A DNA stretch of 15,773 nt from Erysipelotrichaceae bacterium UBA3379 (GTDB taxonomy: Bacteria; Bacillota_I; Bacilli_A; Erysipelotrichales; Coprobacillaceae): assembly GCA_002359025.1 (NCBI GenBank), contig DEPZ01000056.1:1-15773 (forward strand). The letters run 5' to 3'. Below, piece after piece: positions 1 through 8,666 of this stretch. Both the position numbers and the translations under genes were made by a program. The notes under the pieces were generated by a model. The model ran no database searches and was not told the DNA's origin. It saw nothing but the letters and a program-made list of their open reading frames with translations. How positions within the stretch are numbered: position 1 is the first letter of the stretch; the number at the start of each line of letters is the position of its first letter.

Positions 1-45
1 CTATAATATACATATGTTTTGATATAATTTACTTCTTTATTTTAT

Positions 46-79
46 AAAAAAATATCCACTAGCATAAGCTAGTAGATAT
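46..79 (-). terminator. Intrinsic terminator of the GH1 gene
   Basis: On the minus strand a 12-bp stem (52-63 pairing with 68-79, one G-U pair) closes a 4-base loop at 64-67. It is followed by seven U residues (A-run 46-52 on the plus strand). It starts 12 bases past the GH1 stop codon, so it ends that transcript. Positions 1-45 hold no gene that I can see. Confidence 0.9.
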
Positions 80-91
80 CTCTTACCTTTA

Positions 92-1510
92 TTAATCGCT
101 TAAATCTTCTCCGTTAGTAGCGATAACTTTTTTATACCAATAGAATGAATCTTTTCTATATCTATCTAATGTTTTTAAATCAAATTCATCTCTATCTACA
201 TAGATAAATCCATAACGTTTAACCATACCTTCATGAGTTGAAATTAAGTCAACTGCAGACCATGGGCAATATCCCATCATTTCACAACCATCACTAATAG
301 CAAGTCTTACTTGTTCTAAGTGTTTTCTTAAATATTCAATTCTGTATTGGTCATGTACTTTACCATCTTCAGTTAATGTATCATATGCACCAAGACCATT
401 TTCTGTAACAATCATTGGTAAACGATATCTTGAATACATTTCACGAATAGTTGCTCTAAATCCCATAGGATCGATTTCCCAACCAAATTCAGTTGTTGGT
501 AAATGAGGGTTTTTAAATCCTTTAAACATACCTTTTTCACCACGAGCAGTTTGTTGGTCAGCAGCACCATCACATTCAACAGTTCCATCTTCCCACTCGC
601 AAGTAGCAGTATTGTAGTAGTTAAATCCAATAAAGTCAGGATGACCATTCTTTAATGCTTCAGCATCACCAGGAGCGAATTCAGGAGTTGCATCATGTTC
701 TTCTAACCAAGCCCATACTAAGTTGTTATAAACTCCATATACAGCCATATCTAAGTATAACCAGTTTCTAACAGCATTATAGTTTTGTGCTGCTAAGTTA
801 TCTTCTGGTTTACAGCTAGCTGGGTAAACTAATGAAATATTTGGAGCAGGTCCAATTTTAGCACCTGGTAACATTTCATGACATAAAGCCATAGCTTTTG
901 CTTGAGCAACTAACATATGGTGATTTTGTTGATAGATTTCTTTTAATTCATTTGTACATCCTTCAGGAATAGTTAAAGTACCAATAACTGGTCCAACTAA
1001 AGTTAACATATTTTGTTCATTGATTGTTAACCAATATTTAACTCTATCACCAAAGTTTTCAAACATAACTTTCGCAAAATTAACAAACCAATCAACAGAT
1101 TCTCTATTAGACCAAGAACCACGTTTATCCAATGCAGCAGGCATATCAAAGTGGAACATAGTTACTAAAGGTTCAATTCCATATTTTAAACATTCATCAA
1201 TTAAATTATTATAATATTCAATACCTTTAGGATTGATTTCTCCAGTACCTTCTGGAATAATTCTAGACCAAGAAATAGAGAAACGATAAGTTTTAAATCC
1301 CATTTCTGCCATTAAAGCAACATCTTCTTTATATCTATGATATTGATCTGCACAGACTTTTAAATCTGATGTTCCTTCAGGTACAACTTTAACGTCTTGA
1401 CAAGAAGGTCCCTTACCATCTTCTAAACTTGCACCTTCTACTTGATAAGCAGATGTACTTGCTCCCCATAAGAAATCCTGAGGAAAAGGTTTTAATTTTT
1501 TGTGTAACAT
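92..1510 (-). CDS. GH1 glycosidase, probable 6-phospho-beta-glucosidase
   Basis: A 472-residue glycoside hydrolase family 1 enzyme, full length for the family. It should cleave beta-glucosides in the cytoplasm, most likely already phosphorylated by a PTS. Visible landmarks are the N-terminal FLWGASTSAYQVEG motif (residues 13-26), the acid/base glutamate Glu165 in TINEQN, the nucleophile Glu370 in VTENGLG, and the C-terminal KRYGFIYVD (431-439). Lys431 and Tyr433 match the phosphate-binding Lys/Tyr of 6-phospho-beta-glucosidases, and non-phospho enzymes usually have Phe at the second site. The usual Ser of that loop is less clear: Ser424 or Thr425 could serve. The start is supported by AAAGGAGAG seven bases upstream. 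No PTS permease or antiterminator gene is adjacent, so the sugar cannot be named. Family is certain; the phospho-substrate is inferred. Confidence 0.93.
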   Translation of the reverse strand: MLHKKLKPFPQDFLWGASTSAYQVEGASLEDGKGPSCQDVKVVPEGTSDLKVCADQYHRYKEDVALMAEMGFKTYRFSISWSRIIPEGTGEINPKGIEYYNNLIDECLKYGIEPLVTMFHFDMPAALDKRGSWSNRESVDWFVNFAKVMFENFGDRVKYWLTINEQNMLTLVGPVIGTLTIPEGCTNELKEIYQQNHHMLVAQAKAMALCHEMLPGAKIGPAPNISLVYPASCKPEDNLAAQNYNAVRNWLYLDMAVYGVYNNLVWAWLEEHDATPEFAPGDAEALKNGHPDFIGFNYYNTATCEWEDGTVECDGAADQQTARGEKGMFKGFKNPHLPTTEFGWEIDPMGFRATIREMYSRYRLPMIVTENGLGAYDTLTEDGKVHDQYRIEYLRKHLEQVRLAISDGCEMMGYCPWSAVDLISTHEGMVKRYGFIYVDRDEFDLKTLDRYRKDSFYWYKKVIATNGEDLSD

Positions 1511-1545
1511 ATAATCTCTCCTTTGTATTTATTTTTTACAACACT

Positions 1546-1551
1546 ATTATA
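1546..1551 (-). promoter_or_regulatory. Likely -10 element of the GH1 gene
   Basis: The minus strand reads TATAAT here, 35 bases before the start codon. No convincing -35 lies 16-18 bases further up (the sequence there is TATACT-like), so the promoter may need an activator. I saw no obvious cre (CcpA) site or antiterminator-type hairpin in the leader. Confidence 0.4.
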
Positions 1552-1612
1552 CATAAAAGAGTGCTAGAAGTATATTTTTTACAAAATATGAAAATCATTA
1601 TATATAATTAAC

Positions 1613-1645
1613 AAAAAAGTCAGTAAAGATTATCCTTTACCGACT
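1613..1645 (-). terminator. Intrinsic terminator of the ABC-F gene
   Basis: An 11-bp stem on the minus strand (1618-1628 with 1635-1645, one G-U pair) has a 6-base loop and a run of U residues (A-run 1613-1618). It sits one base past the ABC-F stop codon and separates this gene from the GH1 gene downstream. Confidence 0.9.
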
Positions 1646-1646
1646 T

Positions 1647-3518
1647 CTATGATTCATATTCTTCCTGAAGAGTTTCCCATGTTTCTAAAAGAGATTCTAA
1701 CTCTTGATTATAGTCATCAAGCTCTTTGACAACTTCGTTATATTTTTGATAATCATTTAAGACTTCATCTTGATGAAGTAAATCATTATGTTCTTTGATT
1801 TTCTCTTCCAAAGAAGAAATATCTTGTTCTAGTTTTTTAATTTTATTTCTTTGTTTACGCAATTCTGCTTGATTTTTCTTTTGTTCTTGATAAGAAAGAT
1901 TTTTTGTTTTTTCTACAACGGGAACATCTTTGTTTAATATATATTGTGAATAATTTCCAGAATATGTATGAGAACCATGAGGTGTCATTTCGACAACTTT
2001 CGTTGCAAGTTTATTAATAAAATAACGGTCATGACTAATAAAAAGAATTGTTCCTTCAAAAGACAATAAAGCATCTTCTAAAACTTCTTTAGATTCAATA
2101 TCAAGATGGTTTGTAGGTTCATCTAGAACTAAGAAATTACATCTTGATAATAATAGTTTCATTAATACAATACGTCCTCTTTCTCCACCAGAAAGCATAT
2201 CAATTGTTTTAAAGACATCATCACCTTTAAACTGAAAAGAAGCGCAAGCATTTCTTATCTCTGTATTTGTCATACGTGGATAACTATCGCTTATTTCTTG
2301 GAAGATAGTCTTGTGGAATGATAAAGAAGTATGTTCTTGATCATAATATCCTATCATCACTTTAGATCCTAATTTGATTTTGCCGGTTTTAGGTGCTAAA
2401 TCACCCAATAATATATGAAAGAGTGTTGTTTTTCCTATACCATTAGGGCCAATTAAAGCAACACGTTCTTGTTTTTTTACTTCAAATTCAATATTTTCAA
2501 AAAGTGGTTGTTCAAAATCCATTGATAAATCTTTAACTTTTAAAACATCATATCCTGATTCAACCAAAGGTTGAAATTGTATACGTATGGCTTGAGGTAA
2601 AGCATCTGGTCTTTCTACTTTTTCCATTTTTTCTAATGCTTTTTCTTTGCTTTCTGCACGTCTCACTTGTTTTTCACGTCCAAATGATTTTAATAAGTCA
2701 ATACTATCTTGCATACGTTTGATTTCTTTTTGATTATTTATATAATGTTTGAGTTCAACTTCACGATTATGTTTTTTTAATTGTGCATATTGTTCATAAG
2801 AACATTTATATAATTTTGATTTACCATGTTCTATCTCTAATATCTGATTTGTCACCTGATCTATAAAATATCTATCATGGCTAACCATGATTAATGCATG
2901 TGGATAACTTTTTAAATAACTTTCTAACCATTCGATAGATTCTACATCTAAATGGTTTGTTGGTTCATCTAACAATAATAAGTCAGGTTTTAAAAGAAGT
3001 AATCTTCCTAGAGATATTCTTGTTTTTTGACCACCAGATAATATACCAATATTCATATCCCATGTATCTTCAGGAAATCCTAAACCTTTTAATACACCTT
3101 TTAATTGACTTTGATAACTATATCCACCATCTCTTTCAAATTCAAATGATAAACGATCATATTCTTTCATTATAGAATCTATATTTGTTGATTGAGACAT
3201 TTCTTTTTCTAATTCACGAATACGCTGTTCTTTTTTTATTAATGGTAAAAAAACATCGAGCATTGCTTCATAGATTGTCATAGATGGATCTAAGGTATTG
3301 TGTTGAGAAAGATATCCAATAGTTGTATCTTTAGATTTAAAAATATCACCACTATCATAACTTTCTTCATCACATAATATTCGTAATAATGTTGTTTTTC
3401 CAGCACCATTGACTCCAATAATAGCGAGTTTATCATGATTTTCAATTTTAAATGTTATATCTTTAAGTAAATCATTTCCTTGAAATGATTTCTTTAAAGA
3501 TGAGCATGCTAATATCAT
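1647..3518 (-). CDS. ABC-F family ATPase, YdiF-like
   Basis: A soluble protein of about 623 residues with two ABC ATPase domains and no membrane segment: an ABC-F protein, a family that acts on ribosomes. Domain 1 has Walker A GVNGAGKTT (35-43), LSGGQ (160-164), Walker B ending DEPTNHLD (184-191) and the switch His214. Domain 2 has GPNGIGKTT (357-365), LSGGE (442-446), DEPTNHLD (466-473) and SHDRY (495-499). Between them lies a charged linker with the FGREKQVRRAESKEKALEKM segment typical of YdiF-type members. A Lys/Glu-rich C-terminal coiled coil covers about 540-620. I place the start at 3518, with GGTG six bases upstream. The reading frame stays open to 3737, but that extension crosses the divergent promoter region and has no family sequence; 3524 is an alternative start. 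A housekeeping translation factor is more likely than an antibiotic-resistance protein, and no long attenuator leader is seen. Confidence 0.92.
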   Translation of the reverse strand: MILACSSLKKSFQGNDLLKDITFKIENHDKLAIIGVNGAGKTTLLRILCDEESYDSGDIFKSKDTTIGYLSQHNTLDPSMTIYEAMLDVFLPLIKKEQRIRELEKEMSQSTNIDSIMKEYDRLSFEFERDGGYSYQSQLKGVLKGLGFPEDTWDMNIGILSGGQKTRISLGRLLLLKPDLLLLDEPTNHLDVESIEWLESYLKSYPHALIMVSHDRYFIDQVTNQILEIEHGKSKLYKCSYEQYAQLKKHNREVELKHYINNQKEIKRMQDSIDLLKSFGREKQVRRAESKEKALEKMEKVERPDALPQAIRIQFQPLVESGYDVLKVKDLSMDFEQPLFENIEFEVKKQERVALIGPNGIGKTTLFHILLGDLAPKTGKIKLGSKVMIGYYDQEHTSLSFHKTIFQEISDSYPRMTNTEIRNACASFQFKGDDVFKTIDMLSGGERGRIVLMKLLLSRCNFLVLDEPTNHLDIESKEVLEDALLSFEGTILFISHDRYFINKLATKVVEMTPHGSHTYSGNYSQYILNKDVPVVEKTKNLSYQEQKKNQAELRKQRNKIKKLEQDISSLEEKIKEHNDLLHQDEVLNDYQKYNEVVKELDDYNQELESLLETWETLQEEYES

Positions 3519-3596
3519 TTTCATCACCGCTACTATTGTAACATAAAGTGAATATGAATGAAACAAGTCTATACATTTGAATGTATTTATGTTAAT

Positions 3597-3628
3597 ATAA
3601 TTATTGTATAATTGTATACAATAATTAT
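3597..3628. promoter_or_regulatory. Operator-like inverted repeat over the acn promoter
   Basis: A perfect inverted repeat with 14-base arms (3597-3610 and 3615-3628) separated by ATTG. Inside it, 3611-3622 is itself a 12-bp perfect palindrome, ATTGTATACAAT. Two TATAAT hexamers (3596-3601 and 3607-3612) lie in or at the edge of the repeat, so a bound protein would block transcription of acn, whose start codon is at 3647. No strong -35 is evident. TTGT-N2-ACAA-type cores are known targets of GntR/FadR-family regulators, and such a regulator is the third gene of this operon. Confidence 0.75.
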
Positions 3629-3646
3629 GATAGATGGGGTGATGAT

Positions 3647-5563
3647 ATGAATTTAGCGTATAAGATATTAAAAGAACATTTAATTGAAGGGGAATTAATA
3701 CCGGGGAATCAAATATGTATAAAAATAGATCAGACATTAACGCAAGATTCTACGGGAACAATGGCTTATTTGCAATTAGAAGCTATGAATATAGATCATG
3801 TAAAAGTAGATCAAGCTGTGGCATATATTGATCATAATATGTTGCAAACAGGATTTGAAAATATGGATGATCATGAATTTATTAGAAGTGTTGCTAGAAA
3901 ACATGGGATTACATTTTCTAGACCTGGTAATGGTGTTTGTCATCAATTGCATTTGGAAAACTTTGCAAAACCAGGGCTCACTTTGGTGGGAAGTGATTCA
4001 CATACACCGACATGTGGAGCTATGGGGATGATAGCTATTGGTGCAGGTGGATTAGATGTTGCTTTAGCTATGGCTTCAGGTAAGTATTATTTACAATGTC
4101 CTTCTGTAATGGAAGTAGAATTGATTGGTCAATTACCAAAGTTTGTTTCTGCCAAAGATGTAATCTTAAAGATATTACAGATGTTGAGTGTTAAAGGTGG
4201 AGTGAATAAAATTATTGAGTACACTGGTGAAGGGATTGCTTCCTTATCTTTAACAGATCGTGCAACAATATGTAATATGGGAGCAGAACTTGGTGCAACG
4301 ACTTCATTATTTCCAACTGATCAAAGAACATTAGAATATTTAAAACAACAAAAAAGAGAAGAAGATTATCAGTTGTTACAAGCTGATCAAGATGCGCTCT
4401 ATGATGAAAAGATAACAATTGATTTATCATCATTAGAACCTTTGGTTGCTAAACCACATAGTCCAGATGCTGTGACTTGTGTTAAGGAATTAGAAGGTTT
4501 AAAGATCAATCAAGTTGTGATTGGTTCATGTACGAATTCATCATATAGTGATATGATGAAAGTTGCACATATATTAAAAGGCAGACAAGTTCATGATTGT
4601 GTATCTCTTGTTATAGCACCTGGGTCATCAAGTATTTTATCTATGCTTGCAAAAAATGGGGCATTATCAGATATGATTCAAGCAGGTGCTCGTATATTAG
4701 AATGTGGTTGTGGTCCTTGTATAGGAATGGGACAGGCACCTATGAGTCAAGGCGTTTCTTTAAGAACAATTAATCGTAATTTTAAAGGAAGATCAGGAAC
4801 AAATGATGCTTCAGTTTATTTGGTATCACCAGAAATTGCTGCTTTATCAGCGATAAAAGGCTATTTATCTTGTGAATTTGAAGAAGATATGTTTACAGTT
4901 GTAGAGGCTGTTCCTTTTATAAAAAATGATCATTTCTTTATTCGTGAATATGATTTACAAACGCCATTGTATATTGGTCCTAATATTCAACCAATAACAA
5001 CCAATGGCAAGTTAAAAGATGATATTGTAGGACAGGTTATCTTAAAGGTAGGGGATAATATATCTACTGATCATATTGTTCCATCAGATTCAAAATTACT
5101 TCCATATCGTTCTAATATTCCACATCTTGCTAAATATGCATTTAGTAAAGTGGATCCAGAGTTTTATTCAAGAGCAAAACGATATGGTGGAGGATTTATT
5201 GTAGGTGGAGATAATTATGGACAAGGATCTTCGAGAGAACATGCGGCATTGATACCAAGTTATTTAAATGTGAAGGCAGTGATGGCTTTGTCTTTTGCAA
5301 GAATACATCGTTCTAATTTGATTAATAATGGTATTTTACCACTTGTGATAGATCAAAAGACATATGATGCCTTGAATACAAGTGATGAGTATGTCCTAAA
5401 AAATATAAGAGAGTCTATTATAAATAATCAAGACATTGTCATATGTCATAAGCAAACAAATAAGCGATATAAAGCGTCCTTAACTTTATCAAAGAGAGAA
5501 AAGGAAATGATTTTAGATGGGGGATTATTAAATATGATGAAACTTAAAGGGGGAAATCAATAA
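3647..5563 (+). CDS. acn: Aconitate hydratase (short, single-chain type)
   Basis: A 638-residue aconitase-superfamily enzyme that interconverts citrate and isocitrate with a [4Fe-4S] cluster. The length, about 640 rather than about 900, matches the short single-chain putative aconitases of Firmicutes, in which a LeuC-like catalytic part is joined to a LeuD-like swivel. Cluster ligands are Cys295 in GSCTNS and Cys355/Cys358 in CGPCIG. Substrate motifs include DSHTPTCGAMG (117-127) and GQGSSREHAAL (525-535) with the catalytic Ser/Arg. The swivel domain runs from about residue 460 to the end. The start has GGGGTGAT just upstream. The stop overlaps the next start by one base (TAATG). The isocitrate dehydrogenase downstream argues for true aconitase rather than isopropylmalate or homoaconitate hydratase. 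Confidence 0.93.
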   Translation: MNLAYKILKEHLIEGELIPGNQICIKIDQTLTQDSTGTMAYLQLEAMNIDHVKVDQAVAYIDHNMLQTGFENMDDHEFIRSVARKHGITFSRPGNGVCHQLHLENFAKPGLTLVGSDSHTPTCGAMGMIAIGAGGLDVALAMASGKYYLQCPSVMEVELIGQLPKFVSAKDVILKILQMLSVKGGVNKIIEYTGEGIASLSLTDRATICNMGAELGATTSLFPTDQRTLEYLKQQKREEDYQLLQADQDALYDEKITIDLSSLEPLVAKPHSPDAVTCVKELEGLKINQVVIGSCTNSSYSDMMKVAHILKGRQVHDCVSLVIAPGSSSILSMLAKNGALSDMIQAGARILECGCGPCIGMGQAPMSQGVSLRTINRNFKGRSGTNDASVYLVSPEIAALSAIKGYLSCEFEEDMFTVVEAVPFIKNDHFFIREYDLQTPLYIGPNIQPITTNGKLKDDIVGQVILKVGDNISTDHIVPSDSKLLPYRSNIPHLAKYAFSKVDPEFYSRAKRYGGGFIVGGDNYGQGSSREHAALIPSYLNVKAVMALSFARIHRSNLINNGILPLVIDQKTYDALNTSDEYVLKNIRESIINNQDIVICHKQTNKRYKASLTLSKREKEMILDGGLLNMMKLKGGNQ

Positions 5564-6555
5564 TGAAAGCTGTATTCATACCAGGAGATGGAATTGGTGT
5601 AGAAATTGCTAGATCAGTATTGGATATTGTTAAAGCAATGAAATTAGATATAGATTTTCAAATCTATCAAGCAGGAGCAATGTGTCATCAAGAGACAGGA
5701 AAGCTATTTCAAGATGGATTAGAACAAGCGATTAAAGAATATAAATGGATTTTAAAAGGTCCAACAGCTACACCTATTGGTGAAGGGTTTAGAAGTGTCA
5801 ATGTGACTTTAAGACAACAGTTAAAGACTTATGCTAATGTGAGACCTATCCATTCGGTAAAAGGTGTAAATAGTCGTTATGAAAATATCAATCTTGTAAT
5901 TATTAGAGAAAATACGGAGGATTTATATAAGGGTATTGAATATATGGTTGATGATGATCATGCGACAGGTGTAAAATTAATTAGTTATAATGCTAGCAAA
6001 AAGATTTGCCGATATGCCTTTGAATATGCTAAAATGAATAATAGACATAAAGTCAGTGCTATTCATAAAGCAAATATTATGAAACTTACTGATGGCTTGT
6101 TTTTAAGAGCATTTAGAGAAGTTGCGAGAGAGTATCCAGATATTCAAACAGAAGAGTTGATTGTGGATAATACTTGTATGCAACTTGTGATAAGACCTGA
6201 ACAATTTGATGTGATTGTGACAGAAAACCTATATGGTGATATTCTTTCTGATTTATGTGCTGGGTTAATCGGGGGACTAGGTTTTGCGCCTAGTGCAAAT
6301 ATAGGTGATCAATATCGTATTTATGAGGCAGTGCATGGAAGTGCGCCAGATATTGCAGGAAAGAATATTGCTAATCCAAGTGCTTTATTGATGGCTTTTT
6401 GTATGATGTTAGAAGATATGGGGTTTGTAAAAGAAGCACTATCTTTGAAGCAAGCATTATTAAAAGTTATTGAAGAAGGAAAATGCATAACACCAGATAT
6501 TGGAGGAAATGCTTCGACAGATCAAATGACACAGGCAATTATAGAAAAATTGTAG
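5563..6555 (+). CDS. icd: Isocitrate dehydrogenase, NAD-dependent type
   Basis: A 330-residue beta-decarboxylating dehydrogenase that oxidises isocitrate to 2-oxoglutarate. Isocitrate specificity is suggested by FRSVNVTLR (76-84): the Ser78-x-Asn80 and Arg84 pattern is typical of isocitrate rather than isopropylmalate enzymes. Other family motifs are YANVRP (90-95), ENTEDLY (116-122), IHKANIMKLTDG (167-178) and NLYGDILSDL (222-231). The cofactor loop reads HGSAPDIAGK (258-267). Asp263-Ile264 stand where NADP enzymes have Lys-Tyr, so NAD is expected. It is translationally coupled to acn by a one-base overlap and followed 11 bases later by gntR. Together with aconitase it forms the oxidative branch from citrate to 2-oxoglutarate; the citrate synthase gene is not in the window. 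Confidence 0.92.
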   Translation: MKAVFIPGDGIGVEIARSVLDIVKAMKLDIDFQIYQAGAMCHQETGKLFQDGLEQAIKEYKWILKGPTATPIGEGFRSVNVTLRQQLKTYANVRPIHSVKGVNSRYENINLVIIRENTEDLYKGIEYMVDDDHATGVKLISYNASKKICRYAFEYAKMNNRHKVSAIHKANIMKLTDGLFLRAFREVAREYPDIQTEELIVDNTCMQLVIRPEQFDVIVTENLYGDILSDLCAGLIGGLGFAPSANIGDQYRIYEAVHGSAPDIAGKNIANPSALLMAFCMMLEDMGFVKEALSLKQALLKVIEEGKCITPDIGGNASTDQMTQAIIEKL

Positions 6556-6566
6556 GAGGGAAGTAT

Positions 6567-7235
6567 ATGGGTTTATTTGACAAAGTATCGCATGGTTCAT
6601 TAGGTAATAAGATTTTTGATATATTGAGAGAACGTATTTTGAATGATGAGTATGAAAAGGGACAGAAGCTTAATGAACTTGCTTTAGCAAATGAACTTAA
6701 AATAAGTAGAACACCTATTAGGGAAGCATTAAAACAATTAGAATTAGAAGGATTGGTAGAAAGTATTCCGAATAAAGGAGTCTATGTAAAAGGATTTTCA
6801 TCTAGAGATATAGATGATATGTTTGAAATTCGTTTAGCATTAGAAAGTTTAGCAATTACTTTAGCTATAGATAGAATGGATGAAGAACATCTCGCAAAAA
6901 TAAAAGATGTCTTTGAATTAATGGAATTTTATACTATGAAAAAAGATCAAGAGAAAATCAATGATTTAAATATTCTTTATCATGAAACAATCTATCAAGC
7001 AACACAATCTCAATACTTTGAACAATTATTAAAAGATGTTCATTATTATGTTTCAGTGACAAGTCGACATTCTATTACGCAACCAGAAAGATTAGAAACT
7101 GCATTACAAGAACATCGAGCTATACTAGAAGCTATTTTAGCTAAAAATAAAGAACAAGCAAAAGATACAATACAAAAGCATATAAGAAAAACTCAATTAT
7201 TAGTAAGAAACTACTATGCGAGTAAAAGAAAATAG
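6567..7235 (+). CDS. GntR-family regulator with FCD domain
   Basis: A 222-residue FadR-subfamily (FCD) transcription factor. An N-terminal winged helix (about 10-75) carries ISRTPIREALKQLELEGLVE (46-65), the recognition-helix signature. The all-helical FCD effector domain (about 80-215) has the expected polar residues for metal and carboxylate binding: Asn135 and His139 in NILYH, His183 in EHRAIL and His205. The start at 6567 follows AGGAGGG six bases upstream; in-frame codons further up lie inside icd and are unlikely. As the last gene of the acn-icd operon it probably represses or senses that operon, acting at the palindrome 3597-3628. Relatives of this class respond to small carboxylates (CitO responds to citrate), so citrate, isocitrate or 2-oxoglutarate are candidate ligands. 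The ligand is inferred. Confidence 0.92.
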   Translation: MGLFDKVSHGSLGNKIFDILRERILNDEYEKGQKLNELALANELKISRTPIREALKQLELEGLVESIPNKGVYVKGFSSRDIDDMFEIRLALESLAITLAIDRMDEEHLAKIKDVFELMEFYTMKKDQEKINDLNILYHETIYQATQSQYFEQLLKDVHYYVSVTSRHSITQPERLETALQEHRAILEAILAKNKEQAKDTIQKHIRKTQLLVRNYYASKRK

Positions 7236-7261
7236 GATATCATTCACTGATATCCTGTTTT
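7234..7261. terminator. Shared terminator between gntR and the MATE gene
   Basis: A 9-bp perfect stem (AGGATATCA at 7234-7242, TGATATCCT at 7248-7256) with a 5-base loop, followed by GTTTT on the plus strand and ATTTTCTTTT on the minus strand. It overlaps the stop codons of both convergent genes (TAG 7233-7235 and TGA 7240-7242), which lie only 4 bp apart. It can work in both directions. Confidence 0.75.
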
Positions 7262-8586
7262 AGTAGTTTATAAATTTTTTGCTTATAACAGACATAGAGT
7301 AAAACAGCAGCTCCTAGCCATGCAAAAACTTCAGCATAGTAGATACCATTTTGTCCTATATAAATAGGTAATATTAATGCAATAGCAATTCTCATAATTA
7401 ATTCAATAATTCCAGATAACATGGGAATAAAAGTATCTTGCATTCCTTGTAAGGCACTTCTATAAGTATGAAGAATATATAATATAGGCAAACAAATAGC
7501 CATAATAAAGAGATAGCGATAAGCAATATCTAAGACTTGTATTGTTTGATCAGGTGTTCCGGATATAAACATCATTAATATATTTTTACCAAAGAAAATC
7601 ATAATAAGTCCAATGACTACTGATGTACTTAGTGAAAGTAAGTTGGCCATAAAGACACCATGTTTCACTCTTTGATATTTCTTAGCACCTAAATTTTGAC
7701 TATTGTATGTTGTAATTGCATAACCAAATGAAATGGCAGCAACTTCCAATAAACCATATAGTTTATTTGTAGCTGTAAACCCAGCAACAAACAAGAATCC
7801 AAATCCATTCACAACAGATTGTACAACAATACCTCCTACAGAAATAATAGCATTTTGCATAGCAAGAGGTGATCCTAAAGTAATCAATCCTTTTATAATA
7901 GGGAAACGTAGTTTAAAAGAATTCTTTGTAAGTTGAAAAGGTATTTCTTTTAATAAAACAACAAGACAAAAACTTGCTGCAAAGAATTGTGCAATCAATG
8001 TCGCAAATGCTGCGCCAGCAATACCCCAATGAAATACACATACAAATAATAAATCCAATACAATATTAATAAAGGCAGCACACATCATTGCTAATAGAGG
8101 TGAACGACTGTTTCCAAGCGCTCTTAATAAACAAGAGAAACAATTATAAAACATGACAATGAGAACACCTGCAGACATGACTCTTAAATAGGTGATAGAA
8201 CCTTGTATAATATTTTCTGGTGTATTTAATAAAACAAGAAGAGGATGAATAATTAACTGTGCTCCAATAGTCAACAATAACCCAATTACAGCACAACAAA
8301 CAATAATCATTCCCATTGTTTTTTCCATTTTATCAAAATCTTGTGCACCATAACTATGTGATATTTTAATTGCAAATCCTTGTGTAAACCCCATAACAAT
8401 TCCAAGTAATGCCCAATTTATCCAATCAGCCGCACCTAAACTTGCCAAGGCATCTACACCTAAATATTGTCCAACAATCATAGTATCTACCATTGTATAT
8501 AATTGTTGTAAAATATTTCCGAGCATCAGTGGCATAGCGAATAAAAATATAAGTTTGACAGGTTTTCCTACTGTCATATTATGCAT
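7240..8586 (-). CDS. MATE family efflux transporter
   Basis: A 448-residue integral membrane protein with about 12 hydrophobic helices: a multidrug and toxin extrusion (MATE) antiporter of the type common in Clostridia and Erysipelotrichia. Two homologous halves are visible. The first begins with PLMLGNILQQLYTMVDTMIV (19-38), which carries the conserved Asp34. The second begins near residue 238 with GSPLAMQNAIISVGG. The motif LLRALGNSRSPL (153-164) closes the fourth helix and has its counterpart YRSALQGMQDTFIP (375-388) in the second half. The substrate cannot be read from the sequence. The start is supported by GGGAGGG six bases upstream. It lies downstream of the GGDEF gene on the same strand but behind a strong terminator, so it is probably transcribed alone. 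Confidence 0.93.
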   Translation of the reverse strand: MHNMTVGKPVKLIFLFAMPLMLGNILQQLYTMVDTMIVGQYLGVDALASLGAADWINWALLGIVMGFTQGFAIKISHSYGAQDFDKMEKTMGMIIVCCAVIGLLLTIGAQLIIHPLLVLLNTPENIIQGSITYLRVMSAGVLIVMFYNCFSCLLRALGNSRSPLLAMMCAAFINIVLDLLFVCVFHWGIAGAAFATLIAQFFAASFCLVVLLKEIPFQLTKNSFKLRFPIIKGLITLGSPLAMQNAIISVGGIVVQSVVNGFGFLFVAGFTATNKLYGLLEVAAISFGYAITTYNSQNLGAKKYQRVKHGVFMANLLSLSTSVVIGLIMIFFGKNILMMFISGTPDQTIQVLDIAYRYLFIMAICLPILYILHTYRSALQGMQDTFIPMLSGIIELIMRIAIALILPIYIGQNGIYYAEVFAWLGAAVLLYVCYKQKIYKLLKQDISE

Positions 8587-8616
8587 TAAAATCCCTCCCT
8601 TTTTTCACCGGATAAT

Positions 8617-8645
8617 AATCTATCACAACTTATAAAAAATGTCCA
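8617..8645 (-). promoter_or_regulatory. Possible promoter of the MATE gene
   Basis: On the minus strand TGGACA (8640-8645) and TAGATT (8617-8622) are 17 bases apart and 31 bases before the start codon. The -35 is one mismatch from consensus and the -10 is two, so this is a reasonable but unproven sigma-A promoter. Confidence 0.35.
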
Positions 8646-8666
8646 TATTATCATGCTTTTTTACTT

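Noticed and set aside
1523..1541. TTGTA...TACAA inverted repeat in the GH1 leader resembling the Crp-type box
   Set aside because: The half-sites are one base further apart than in the three 18-bp boxes and the spacer is a T-run; geometry does not match.
2576..2583. TTGTATAC, a partial match to the acn operator core
   Set aside because: It is inside the ABC-F coding sequence, matches only 8 of 10 bases and is expected by chance in AT-rich DNA.
3519..3737. N-terminal extension of about 73 residues on the ABC-F protein
   Set aside because: The frame is open, but it has no ribosome site, no family similarity, an unusual Tyr/Asn/Ile composition, and would cross the divergent acn promoter and start codon. 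The family start is at about 3518.
6483..6566. Longer start for the GntR regulator inside icd
   Set aside because: The extra residues are icd sequence read out of frame; AGGAGGG supports the ATG at 6567.
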